NCBI GenBank assembly: GCA_021796535.1
Contig: JAKABW010000007.1
Coordinates: forward strand, 1-64,000
DNA: 64,000 nt
Direction of reading: 5' to 3'
Source of the DNA: Actinomycetes bacterium
Lineage (GTDB): Bacteria > Actinomycetota > Acidimicrobiia > Acidimicrobiales > Bog-793
The first letter of the stretch is position 1; the number at the start of each line of letters is the position of its first letter. A program made the position numbers and the translations under genes. Shown one piece after another: positions 1-7,479 of the stretch. Under the pieces are notes generated by a model. It made no database searches. It saw nothing but the letters and a program-made list of their open reading frames with translations, and was not told the DNA's origin.

Positions 1-237
1 TCAATTCTTGTCGCTACAAGAGGATTTAGTATCACCAAAGGAAAAACAGTTCTTTTGCCTCTATTCTTGAAGCCTTTTGTGGCAAGAATGATTACACCAA
101 AGAAAAAACTTGTTTTGGCGGGTCTTATCTTGGAAGTAAAGCAAAAGCCTTTACACACCATGTTTGTTTTGAGACATGGCATTATCAAGAAAAAGACTGT
201 GAAAAAAGGAAAGTTGCTTTCTAAAAAGAAGAAGTAA
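1..237 (+). CDS. C-terminal end of an unidentified basic protein (5' truncated by window edge)
   Basis: The reading frame is open from the first base to a TAA at 235-237, so this is the last 78 residues of a longer protein. The tail is very basic and ends in a lysine cluster (LLSKKKK). Alternating beta-like hydrophobic stretches with Lys/Arg recall the C-terminal repeats of secreted actinobacterial Ig-like proteins, but that is only an impression. A near-perfect intrinsic terminator lies 28 bases downstream, which supports this being a real gene end. The function is not recognised. Confidence 0.55.
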   Translation, partial: SILVATRGFSITKGKTVLLPLFLKPFVARMITPKKKLVLAGLILEVKQKPLHTMFVLRHGIIKKKTVKKGKLLSKKKK

Positions 238-265
238 CATCCTTTAGGCTTCAAAGCTTTAGGTG

Positions 266-301
266 AAAAAGACAGATCCGTTAAATCGGATCTGTCTTTT
301 T
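266..301 (+). terminator. Strong intrinsic terminator
   Basis: A perfect 15-bp inverted repeat (arms 266-280 and 287-301) encloses a 6-base loop, and the 3' arm ends in a T-run. It sits just after the gene ending at 237 and probably terminates it. The arms begin with A5 and end with T5, so it could work in both directions. Confidence 0.9.
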
Positions 302-389
302 ACATTCAGGAGACTGGGTCAGCATTCCAAGCCGAACCTAAGATAAGTAGCCCATGATTGGTGAGAATATGTATTATGTGAGCTTATAA

Positions 390-503
390 AGAGAGTGGTT
401 GTGTAACGACAACCCGACTCCGTTCATGTGGACAGCTGCCGCCGAGCAGATTCTGGAAAAGGTACGCCGCTACCGACTAGTGCTCGAAACAATCACCAAC
501 TAA
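390..503 (+). pseudogene. IS630-family transposase C-terminal remnant
   Basis: An open stretch of about 37 codons ending in TAA reads CNDNPTPFMWTAAAEQILEK and then VRRYR. From memory, IS630-family transposases end with N-x-DP-x-PF-x-W-x-x-(T/S)AD-x-IL followed by a basic helix, which this matches well. An in-frame stop lies immediately upstream (387-389), and the catalytic DDE part and terminal inverted repeats are not visible. It is therefore a decayed fragment of an old insertion and not an active element. It lies about 200 bp from tRNA-Gly(CCC). Confidence 0.55.
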
Positions 504-699
504 AACTGAGATACTGCACTAGCTTTCAATGAGATTCGTTGATTGCAAATGCCTTGCTTAGCCTCGTTGCTCTCCTGCAGCTAACATGGCAACAAAAATG
601 TGTCTAATGTGGTCGATATGTGGTCTGCGTATAATTGTTGGAACTTACACGTAACCCATCGGGCATTATGAACAGCCGCTGAACAGCCAATATACCTAG
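504..699. other. Non-coding stretch between IS remnant and tRNA
   Basis: No convincing gene is seen. A short direct repeat ATGTGGTC occurs twice near 607-623. This may be further debris of the IS630 insertion. Confidence 0.3.
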
Positions 700-770
700 A
701 GCGGGTGACGAGAATCGAACTCGCGTTCTCAGCTTGGGAAGCTGATGTTCTGCCTCTGAACTACACCCGC
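700..770 (-). tRNA. tRNA-Gly(CCC)
   Basis: On the minus strand the cloverleaf has acceptor arms GCGGGTG and CACCCGC, and an anticodon stem TCAGC/GCTGA around the loop TTCCCAA, giving anticodon CCC. The T arm contains GTTCGATTC, the discriminator is T, and no CCA is encoded. It reads GGG glycine codons and complements the GCC isoacceptor at 20299. Confidence 0.95.
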
Positions 771-855
771 AAATATTGATACCGCAAGAACAATACATAC
801 TATAGTTTATTTTGGTATCTAAATAACCGGACTAAATATTTATTTGTGGAGAGTT

Positions 856-1428
856 ATGATTTGTTCCGATAAATCCATCAGGGAACTTGTCGCTTCGGGA
901 GAAATTGCTATCGATCCTTTTGACGATTCCTGTGTGCAGCCTTCTTCTGTTGATTTACGCGTCGGCAAATACTTTCGCCTGTTCAGAAACCACAGTTTGG
1001 AGGTCATAGACGTCAAGGAAAACCAGGAAGACCTTACGGAACTGGTTGAAATACAGGAAGATTCCGCATTGATATTGCACCCCGGGGAGTTTGTGCTCGG
1101 AGCGACTTCGGAGCGGGTGGCTTTGCCAAACAACATCGTCGGCAGATTGGAAGGAAAGTCCAGTTTGGGGAGACTCGGTCTTTTGATTCACTCCACCGCC
1201 GGCTTTGTCGACCCCGGTTTTGACGGCCATATTACCCTTGAGCTCTCCAACGTGGCCAACCTGCCCATAAAGCTTTATCCCGGCATGAAAATAGGCCAGA
1301 TCAGCTTTTTGTACATGACGACGCCGGCCTCCGCCGCTTACGGCAGCGCCGGACTCGGGTCAAAATATCAACACCAGGTTGGTCCCACTCCCAGCCGCTA
1401 TTTTGAAAACTTTTCCCAAAGGAAATAA
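856..1428 (+). CDS. dcd: dCTP deaminase, mycobacterial bifunctional (dCTP to dUMP) type
   Basis: The product has 190 residues and shows the Dcd family core: PSSVDLRVG near the N terminus, LHPGEFVLG, the signature [25 protein letters not shown] with the catalytic Glu downstream in ITLELSNV, and a C-terminal [19 protein letters not shown] lid. It deaminates dCTP for thymidylate synthesis. It follows the M. tuberculosis Dcd-Dut sequence closely, so the enzyme may also hydrolyse the dUTP it forms and release dUMP directly (inference). The ATG at 856 is preceded by GGAG at a short distance; a TTG twelve bases upstream is less likely. A separate dut gene is present at 18172. Confidence 0.93.
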   Translation: MICSDKSIRELVASGEIAIDPFDDSCVQPSSVDLRVGKYFRLFRNHSLEVIDVKENQEDLTELVEIQEDSALILHPGEFVLGATSERVALPNNIVGRLEGKSSLGRLGLLIHSTAGFVDPGFDGHITLELSNVANLPIKLYPGMKIGQISFLYMTTPASAAYGSAGLGSKYQHQVGPTPSRYFENFSQRK

Positions 1429-1458
1429 ACCGTTCAAAAACTGCTTGCGGTCGGGATC

Positions 1459-3423
1459 TTACAATTGTTCGAGAGTGGGTTCCCGATCGATGGGATCGTC
1501 TTCTTGGGCGGCAAACTGGGTCATGTACAGTTCGGCGTAGAGTCCGCCGAGTTTTAATAGCTCGTCATGGCGCCCGGTTTCCACAACTCTTCCCCTGTTG
1601 ACGACTATTATTTTGTCGGCCTGTTTGATGGTGGAAAGCCTGTGTGCTATCACTATGGATGTCCTGTGTTCGAGGGCCTTTGACAAAGCCTTTTGCACGG
1701 CAAGTTCCGATTCGGAATCCAGGTGCGCGGTTGCTTCGTCCAAGACAACCACATTCGGTGCTTTGAGAAGCAGTCTGGCAAGGGCTATCCGTTGTTTTTC
1801 CCCTCCCGAGAGACGGTACCCTCTGTCGCCCACAACGGTGCCCAGTCCGTCGGGCAGGTTCTTTACGAGCGTGAGGATCTGAGCCGCCTCCAATGCGTTC
1901 ATCATTTCTTCGTCCGTGGCGTCCTCTTTGGCATAAGCGAGATTTTCTCTGATGGTTTCGTGAAAGAGATGGGCGTCTTGGGTGACCACTCCCACCCTTT
2001 GGCGAACCGACGCGAGGGTGGCGTCTCTCAGGTCTGTGCCCGATATTTTGACGCTTCCGGAATCGGGGTCGTAAAGGCGGGGGATCAAATGGGATATGGT
2101 GGTTTTCCCGGCTCCGGACGGTCCCACCAAAGCCACCATTTGGCCGGGCTCGGCCGTGAAGGATACGTCATAAAGTACCTGACTGTTCGGGGTCTGGTCC
2201 AGGGTGGCCACCGACTCAAGGGAGGCAAGCGAGACTTCGTCGGCACGCGGGTAGTGAAAATCCACATTGGCGAATTCGACTTTTGCCGGACCGGGCAAAA
2301 TGTCTATGGCACCCGGTTTGTCTTGTACCATCGGTTCCAAATCCAAAACTTCAAAGATCCTGTCAAAAGAAACAAGGGCGGTCATCAAGTCAATTTGTAC
2401 GTTGGAAAGCGAAGTCAGGGGGGCGTACAGCCTGGTGAGGTAAGTGCCGAGTGCCACAACGGTGCCTATTTCCAAAATATTGTGGACAGCAAGCACTCCG
2501 CCCCAACCGTAGACGACGGCAGTCGCCAGGGAGGCCACGGTGAGAAGGGCCACCAAAAATGATGCGGTGTACATGGCCTGGCTTACCCCGATGTCTCTTA
2601 CTCTGCCTGCCCTGTCGTTGAAGACGTGGGACTCTTTTGCCGGATTTCCGAACAGCATCATCAGAAGGGCACCGGAGACATTAAAACGTTCTGTCATGGT
2701 ATTGGTCATTTTTGCATTCAGGTTATACGACTCTCTGGTGATAACCTGTATTTTTTTTCCTATCCATCTGGCCGGCACGATGAACAGCGGCAACAAAACC
2801 AGTGCCACCAAGGTAATTTCCCACGACAGTGTGAACATGGCGGCCAAAATAATCAGTACGGTGACGAAGTTTCCTATGACGGAAGAAAATAAATTGGTAA
2901 AGGCTGACTGGGCGTCCAGTATGTCGTTATTCAGTCTGGATACCAAAGCGCCGGTTTGCGTGCGGGTAAAAAAGGCCAGAGGCATCCTCTGGATATGGGA
3001 GAAGACCTTGCTTCGCATATCATAGATTAAACCTTCCCCGACGATCGCCGAGACGTATCTTTGCCACAGCGTCAGCCCGGCGCTCACGATTGCCAATGCC
3101 CCGGCCACTATCGCCCATACCACGATTACGCGGGAGTCATGGTGGGCTATGCCGTCGTCGATAATCGCTCTGTAAATAAGAGGGCTGGCCGCACTGGCAA
3201 GAGCCCCCAAAATGATAAGAAATAGGTAGAGAGAGAGTATTTTTTTGTACGGTTTTCCGAATTTTATAATGCGGTTGACGGTGCCTTTGGGTACCTGACT
3301 GTTTTTTACCGAGTCGTCACGACGGAAAGTGCGCATCATTTGCCACGCACCCAACTGGCCGCCTCCGCCGCCCATGCCTCCCATGCCGCCGAGACTTCCC
3401 ATGTTGCCCATTCCTCTTGCCAT
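1459..3423 (-). CDS. ABC exporter, fused membrane and ATPase domains (ABCB/MdlB type)
   Basis: This is a 654-residue half transporter. A six-helix exporter membrane domain spans roughly residues 60-350. It is followed by a nucleotide-binding domain with Walker A GPSGAGKT, signature LSGGE, Walker B VVVLDEAT and switch His in IAHRLST. It probably works as a homodimer exporting lipids, drugs or peptides; the substrate cannot be told. The extreme N terminus is unusual, with about 25 residues of Met/Gly repeats before the first helix. The ATG at 3423 has GGGAG just upstream, so it is preferred over a start four codons earlier. It converges with dcd, leaving 30 bases between the stops. Confidence 0.92.
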   Translation of the reverse strand: MARGMGNMGSLGGMGGMGGGGGQLGAWQMMRTFRRDDSVKNSQVPKGTVNRIIKFGKPYKKILSLYLFLIILGALASAASPLIYRAIIDDGIAHHDSRVIVVWAIVAGALAIVSAGLTLWQRYVSAIVGEGLIYDMRSKVFSHIQRMPLAFFTRTQTGALVSRLNNDILDAQSAFTNLFSSVIGNFVTVLIILAAMFTLSWEITLVALVLLPLFIVPARWIGKKIQVITRESYNLNAKMTNTMTERFNVSGALLMMLFGNPAKESHVFNDRAGRVRDIGVSQAMYTASFLVALLTVASLATAVVYGWGGVLAVHNILEIGTVVALGTYLTRLYAPLTSLSNVQIDLMTALVSFDRIFEVLDLEPMVQDKPGAIDILPGPAKVEFANVDFHYPRADEVSLASLESVATLDQTPNSQVLYDVSFTAEPGQMVALVGPSGAGKTTISHLIPRLYDPDSGSVKISGTDLRDATLASVRQRVGVVTQDAHLFHETIRENLAYAKEDATDEEMMNALEAAQILTLVKNLPDGLGTVVGDRGYRLSGGEKQRIALARLLLKAPNVVVLDEATAHLDSESELAVQKALSKALEHRTSIVIAHRLSTIKQADKIIVVNRGRVVETGRHDELLKLGGLYAELYMTQFAAQEDDPIDREPTLEQL

Positions 3424-3552
3424 AAAAACTCCCAAATAACCTTTTAGATTTATTTTAGCCCAACTAAAAATTGCTTATTCACTAACTTTGCGCGTGCCCG
3501 GATGGGGCGGCAAAACTTGATCGCGGTCCGGCGGTTGCGGAAAGATTTGCGA

Positions 3553-3558
3553 TACCCT
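3553..3558 (+). promoter_or_regulatory. Putative -10 box TACCCT of a leaderless Nudix gene
   Basis: TACCCT lies exactly six bases before the in-frame ATG at 3565, which has no Shine-Dalgarno sequence. This is the TANNNT-N6-start arrangement seen repeatedly in this window. No clear -35 is visible. Confidence 0.45.
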
Positions 3559-3564
3559 TTATGT

Positions 3565-4368
3565 ATGGCAATCGATACGGCGTATAACCAACATATACCG
3601 AGACCGGGCGGGAGCTACTTAAAGACAACCCCCAAGTGGGCCGCCAAAGCAGTAAGCCTCCGGGAAGTACTGGACGGGAAACTGCTTGCCGGGACAATGG
3701 ACAAAATGCTGCCCGCACCGGGTGCGGAGACGGCGGAAGAAAAGGATTGCTTATACGAAGACAACACTTATGCCGTCGCCGTTCCGTTGATATCGGACGG
3801 AGGGGAAGTTTTTGTGGTGTTGACGAAGAGGTCGGCCGATATGGAAGCGGATCCCGGACACATATCGTTTCCTGGCGGCAAACTGGAGCCGGGAGAAAGT
3901 TTTTTTAAAGCGGCTTTGCGCGAGGCGCAAGAAGAAATAAACCTGCGGGAAACAGATATAGAAAAAACGGCTTTTCTCGGCATTTTCGAGCGTCCTCTCT
4001 CCGAAGCCCAGAGAAAACCTTCGGATGCCGCGGCCGTTCCCGAAAACTTTGAAGGACGGGGTATATCCGGCCGGGATGACTCCTCCGGCTTGAGAATAAA
4101 GCAAAAAATAGCGTCCTTTGCGGTATTGCTGGGCAATGTGCCTGACTTTAAGGCAAACCGAAGCGAAGTGGAGAAAATTTTTTTGCTTCCTCTGTCGGAT
4201 CTGTTGGAGGAAGGGGCGGCCTGGGACGAGATCTGGTCCTGGGAACGGCAAAGCAAAGCGGAAATCAATTTCTTTTCCGAACCCAAGGTAATGGGACGGG
4301 ATCTGATTTGGGGGCTGACGGCTCGGATACTGACCGCCCTGATAACTTTGCTGGCCGATTCCGTCTAG
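3565..4368 (+). CDS. Nudix hydrolase, CoA-pyrophosphatase-like (NudL group)
   Basis: A Nudix box GGKLEPGESFFKAALREAQE (ending EIN) follows HISFP. The HISFPGG context is typical of coenzyme A or (d)NDP-X pyrophosphatases of the NudL type. The likely role is hydrolysis of damaged or excess CoA derivatives; the substrate is inferred. With the start at 3565 the protein has 267 residues. An in-frame ATG at 3502 would add 21 residues, but it lacks both an SD and a -10 box at the right distance. Between the Nudix box and the C-terminal part (KIASFAVLLGNVPDF) there is a hydrophilic insertion. The gene is divergent from the ABC exporter. Confidence 0.85.
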   Translation: MAIDTAYNQHIPRPGGSYLKTTPKWAAKAVSLREVLDGKLLAGTMDKMLPAPGAETAEEKDCLYEDNTYAVAVPLISDGGEVFVVLTKRSADMEADPGHISFPGGKLEPGESFFKAALREAQEEINLRETDIEKTAFLGIFERPLSEAQRKPSDAAAVPENFEGRGISGRDDSSGLRIKQKIASFAVLLGNVPDFKANRSEVEKIFLLPLSDLLEEGAAWDEIWSWERQSKAEINFFSEPKVMGRDLIWGLTARILTALITLLADSV

Positions 4369-4384
4369 AACAGCCGCACCGAAG

Positions 4385-4423
4385 GTCCGGAGACTTTGTT
4401 TTTCTCATGAAAGAAAACCGGAC
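4385..4423 (+). terminator. Possible terminator after the Nudix gene
   Basis: GTCCGG (4385-4390) pairs with CCGGAC (4418-4423), and an inner TTTTTC/GAAAGAAA pairing closes the loop. A T-rich tract GTTGTTTT follows. The long interior makes this only a moderate candidate. Confidence 0.35.
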
Positions 4424-4547
4424 GTTGTTTTAAGAGATTATTATGCCGGCAAAATCGACGGGAAGTATCCGACGCGGTAGCTATAACGGTATTATCATGT
4501 GAAATGAAATACGCTCCTTGTCCTACATGTAAAAGCGGGTTGATCTT

Positions 4548-6206
4548 TTGCGCAAAAACGAGAAAACTGCCTTCAAACCTTCGAAGGTATACCTGACGGC
4601 ATTTTGCCTGATATTTTGCTTCATAGAACTCTGGTCGTTGGCCACGCCGTTGTTTGCCGGACCCGATGAGCCGGTGCAGGTTATCAAGTCCTATGCCGTG
4701 GACCACGGACAATTGCTCGGACAACTTGACACTCAACCGGGCCAGCAGGAGTTCTCTCTTGTGCACGTACCGGGTTTTTACTCGGTGGACAGAGCGGTGC
4801 CAAAATGTTTTGACCATCACAGCACGGTTCCCGCTTCCTGTGCCCCCCCTCTCACCACAGTCTGTCATCATCCGGTCGGCAGCACAGCTCCTCCTTGCGG
4901 CGTGGCGTTCATATACAATGCCAGGTACCCGCCGCTGTACTATTTGGCGATGGGTACGGTGAGTTTCCTTGCTCCGGGCAAAGCGGTTCTCTATTTGATG
5001 AGAGCCCTGTCGGCTTTGATCGAAACCGCCTTTTTGGCTTTGGCCGTGATGTCGGTTCTTTGCTATTCCTCGCGTCCGCTTATGGTGGTGGGGGTGATTG
5101 TGGCGATGACACCCATGGTGATCTATCTCGGAGGTATCGTAAATCCGGCTTCCATCGAGATATCAGCGGGCTTGGCCACTTGGACGACGGGACTGATCCT
5201 GGCCGCAGACAGGCAGTGTAAAAACAGACGTATGCTCTTGGTTTTTTTGGGTATTTCTGCATCAGTTATGGTTCTTATGCGTCCCATTTCGCCGTTTTGG
5301 TTGGCTCTCATAGCTTTGTTTGTCGTCTTTTCGGGATCAAAAGATACGGTGCTTTCTTTGATGAAAAGACGCGATTTCCAAGTCGCGGCGGGAATAATTT
5401 TTTTCTTTGCCGTCTTGGCTACCGTCTGGATCTTAAAAGAACACGCAACAGACGTCTTGTCCACTTCCAAAGTTCCGGCCGGCGTGCCGTTCCTCAATAT
5501 CCTGGAGGAATCTTTCCGCCACAACGTTTATTACATACCCACCATGATCGGTGTGTTCGGAACTTTTGACACTTATGCCCCGGCTCTCACATACCTGCTC
5601 TACTACGCAATGATTACGGTTATGTTTGTTATGGCCTTTGTCGCCGGCGGGAAAAAGGACCGCTTTTTACTGCTGGCGCTTTTACTGCTGATCGTATGTA
5701 TTCCGGTGGCCATTTCTTCCTCTCAGGCACACCTTTATGGCTATACGTGGAACGGTAAGGACACCTTGCCTTTTGCCGTGGGACTGCCCATTCTGTCCGC
5801 CGACATTTTGCTGCGCCGCCTTTCCCGTCCCAAAGGCGCTTCGGAGGGCACACAGATTTTATCCGCCGAGGCAATCCTTGAGGGGGCGCAGGAAAGCGGG
5901 GATCCGGGAAAATCCGGCCGCAAAAACCATCTCCGCAAAAGCGCCGTGACCCCTTCCGTCTGGAAGAGGATGGTGATTATGTTTTTTGTGATGGCGGCGT
6001 TGGGACAGTTTCTGGCTTTTTATGAGGCAATTCGCCGCTATGCAGCGGGAACGTCCGGCCCGGTGTTTTCCTTTCTGCACTCTTCCCCCTGGGATGCTCC
6101 TTTGGGTAACGGAAGTCTCGTGGTCATTTTCTTTTTACTTTCCTGTGTCTTTGTTTTTCTGGGGGTCAAATTGGTGGTTTGGTTGCAAAAAAATACCGCA
6201 GCCTGA
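4548..6206 (+). CDS. DUF2142-family polytopic membrane protein
   Basis: The product has 552 residues with about 11-13 predicted membrane spans. The first external loop carries the family hallmark ATPLFAGPDEPVQ (small-x-P-x-x-x-PDEP), which marks DUF2142 proteins. These are relatives of GT-C glycosyltransferases found near envelope polysaccharide genes. A Cys-containing loop around residues 85-115 and a hydrophilic cytoplasmic loop around 430-480 are notable. The TTG at 4548 is the first plausible start but has no strong SD. Together with the YfhO-type protein at 7480 it brackets guaB3; a shared role in envelope glycan or lipid glycosylation is inference. Confidence 0.72.
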   Translation: MRKNEKTAFKPSKVYLTAFCLIFCFIELWSLATPLFAGPDEPVQVIKSYAVDHGQLLGQLDTQPGQQEFSLVHVPGFYSVDRAVPKCFDHHSTVPASCAPPLTTVCHHPVGSTAPPCGVAFIYNARYPPLYYLAMGTVSFLAPGKAVLYLMRALSALIETAFLALAVMSVLCYSSRPLMVVGVIVAMTPMVIYLGGIVNPASIEISAGLATWTTGLILAADRQCKNRRMLLVFLGISASVMVLMRPISPFWLALIALFVVFSGSKDTVLSLMKRRDFQVAAGIIFFFAVLATVWILKEHATDVLSTSKVPAGVPFLNILEESFRHNVYYIPTMIGVFGTFDTYAPALTYLLYYAMITVMFVMAFVAGGKKDRFLLLALLLLIVCIPVAISSSQAHLYGYTWNGKDTLPFAVGLPILSADILLRRLSRPKGASEGTQILSAEAILEGAQESGDPGKSGRKNHLRKSAVTPSVWKRMVIMFFVMAALGQFLAFYEAIRRYAAGTSGPVFSFLHSSPWDAPLGNGSLVVIFFLLSCVFVFLGVKLVVWLQKNTAA

Positions 6207-6329
6207 TAATTCGGCTATGTTGTTTCGTTTCTGTCTTTTAGGTAGTAACGTGATTTTGTGCCGGGAGCGCGCTTTTCGGAGAACTGCTTTCGACCGGGGA
6301 TTTTGATAGGTTTTTGGATAAAGACTGGA

Positions 6330-7457
6330 ATGTCAATGGAAGAAATAGAAATAGGGATAGGGAAGCGGGCAAGGATAGGTTATGAATTGCGCGAGCTTTC
6401 CGTTATTCCGTCGAGACGAACCAGAGATATCGACGATGTCGACGTATCCTGGCAGTTGGAAGGCTATAACTTTACTTTTCCCATCATAGCAAGCCCCATG
6501 GACAGCCTTGTGAGTCCGCAAAGCGCCGTTCATTACGGCGAACTCGGCGGGCTTGCCGTACTCGACTTGGAGGGTCTTTGGGCAAGGCACGAAAACGCCG
6601 ATGAACTTCTGGACCGGATGTCGTCAATGACGACAGAACAGGTAAATGAGAGTCTGCGCGGCCTTTACTCGGTTCCTGTGAAAAAAGAACTCATGGCCGA
6701 ACTCATCAAAAAAGTGGTCGACGAAGGGCAGGTGGCCTGCGGGTCGGTAAGCCCAAAGAACGTTGCCTCGCTGGCTCCGGCAGCGGCGGAGGCCGGTCTC
6801 GACATATTGCTGATCCACGGTTTGGTGGTTTCGGCCGAGCACATCTGCTCTTCCCCTGATCCGCTTGACCTCGGCAGGTTTGTGCGCGAACTCGACATTC
6901 CGGTTTTGATAGGAGGCTGCGCCTCATATCAAAACGCGCTCCATCTGATGCGCACCGGTGCTTCGGGAGTACTGGTGGGGGTGGGGGCCGGAAGCAGTTC
7001 CAGGAGCAAGGATTTTCTCGGTCTCGGTGTGCCGCAGGCCACGGCGATAGCCGATGTCGTGGGGGCGAGAACGAGGCACTTGGAGGAGACCGGTTTTTAC
7101 GTGCAGGTGATAGCCGACGGCGGGATGACAACGGCAGGGGATATGGTAAAAGCCATCGCCTGCGGGGCGGATGCGGTCATGGTCGGACTGCCGCTTGCCA
7201 AGGCCAAGGAGGCTCCGGCAAAAAATTGGTATTTTGGAAGTTCCTTTCACCACGAGTATTCTCCGCGCGGAATTTTGCTGGAGACAAAAAGCGATCTGCC
7301 CATGCGGGAAATTCTTTTCGGCCCGGTAAAAAGAAACGCGGGCGACACCAATTTGGTGGGTGCCATGAAACGGGCCATGGCCACCTGCGGCGCACAGACG
7401 CTGAAAGAGTTGCAAAAGACCGAGCTGGTTGTCGGCAGACAATACAACGGTAAATAA
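6330..7457 (+). CDS. guaB3: GuaB3-type IMP dehydrogenase-related protein
   Basis: A 375-residue TIM-barrel protein of the IMPDH/GMP reductase superfamily without CBS domains, which is the GuaB3 size. Recognisable parts are PIIASPMDSLVSP, VLIGGCASYQNALHLM, GLGVPQATAIAD, VIADGGM and AIACGADAVMVG (phosphate binding), and LVGAMKRAMATCG. At the position of the IMPDH catalytic loop Cys (about residues 217-226) the sequence reads GVGAGSSSRSK, so no Cys is present. As I recall, mycobacterial GuaB3 also lacks it; classical IMPDH activity is therefore unlikely. ATGs at 6330 and 6336 are both possible; GGAT lies upstream. The 3' end is followed after 22 bases by the YfhO-type gene, suggesting cotranscription. 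Confidence 0.85.
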   Translation: MSMEEIEIGIGKRARIGYELRELSVIPSRRTRDIDDVDVSWQLEGYNFTFPIIASPMDSLVSPQSAVHYGELGGLAVLDLEGLWARHENADELLDRMSSMTTEQVNESLRGLYSVPVKKELMAELIKKVVDEGQVACGSVSPKNVASLAPAAAEAGLDILLIHGLVVSAEHICSSPDPLDLGRFVRELDIPVLIGGCASYQNALHLMRTGASGVLVGVGAGSSSRSKDFLGLGVPQATAIADVVGARTRHLEETGFYVQVIADGGMTTAGDMVKAIACGADAVMVGLPLAKAKEAPAKNWYFGSSFHHEYSPRGILLETKSDLPMREILFGPVKRNAGDTNLVGAMKRAMATCGAQTLKELQKTELVVGRQYNGK

Positions 7458-7479
7458 AAGCATAAAGGATACGGCCGGG

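Noticed and set aside
1693..2562. 289-codon plus-strand frame
   Set aside because: Antisense to the ABC exporter ATPase domain, where codon bias keeps the complementary frame open; no family resemblance.
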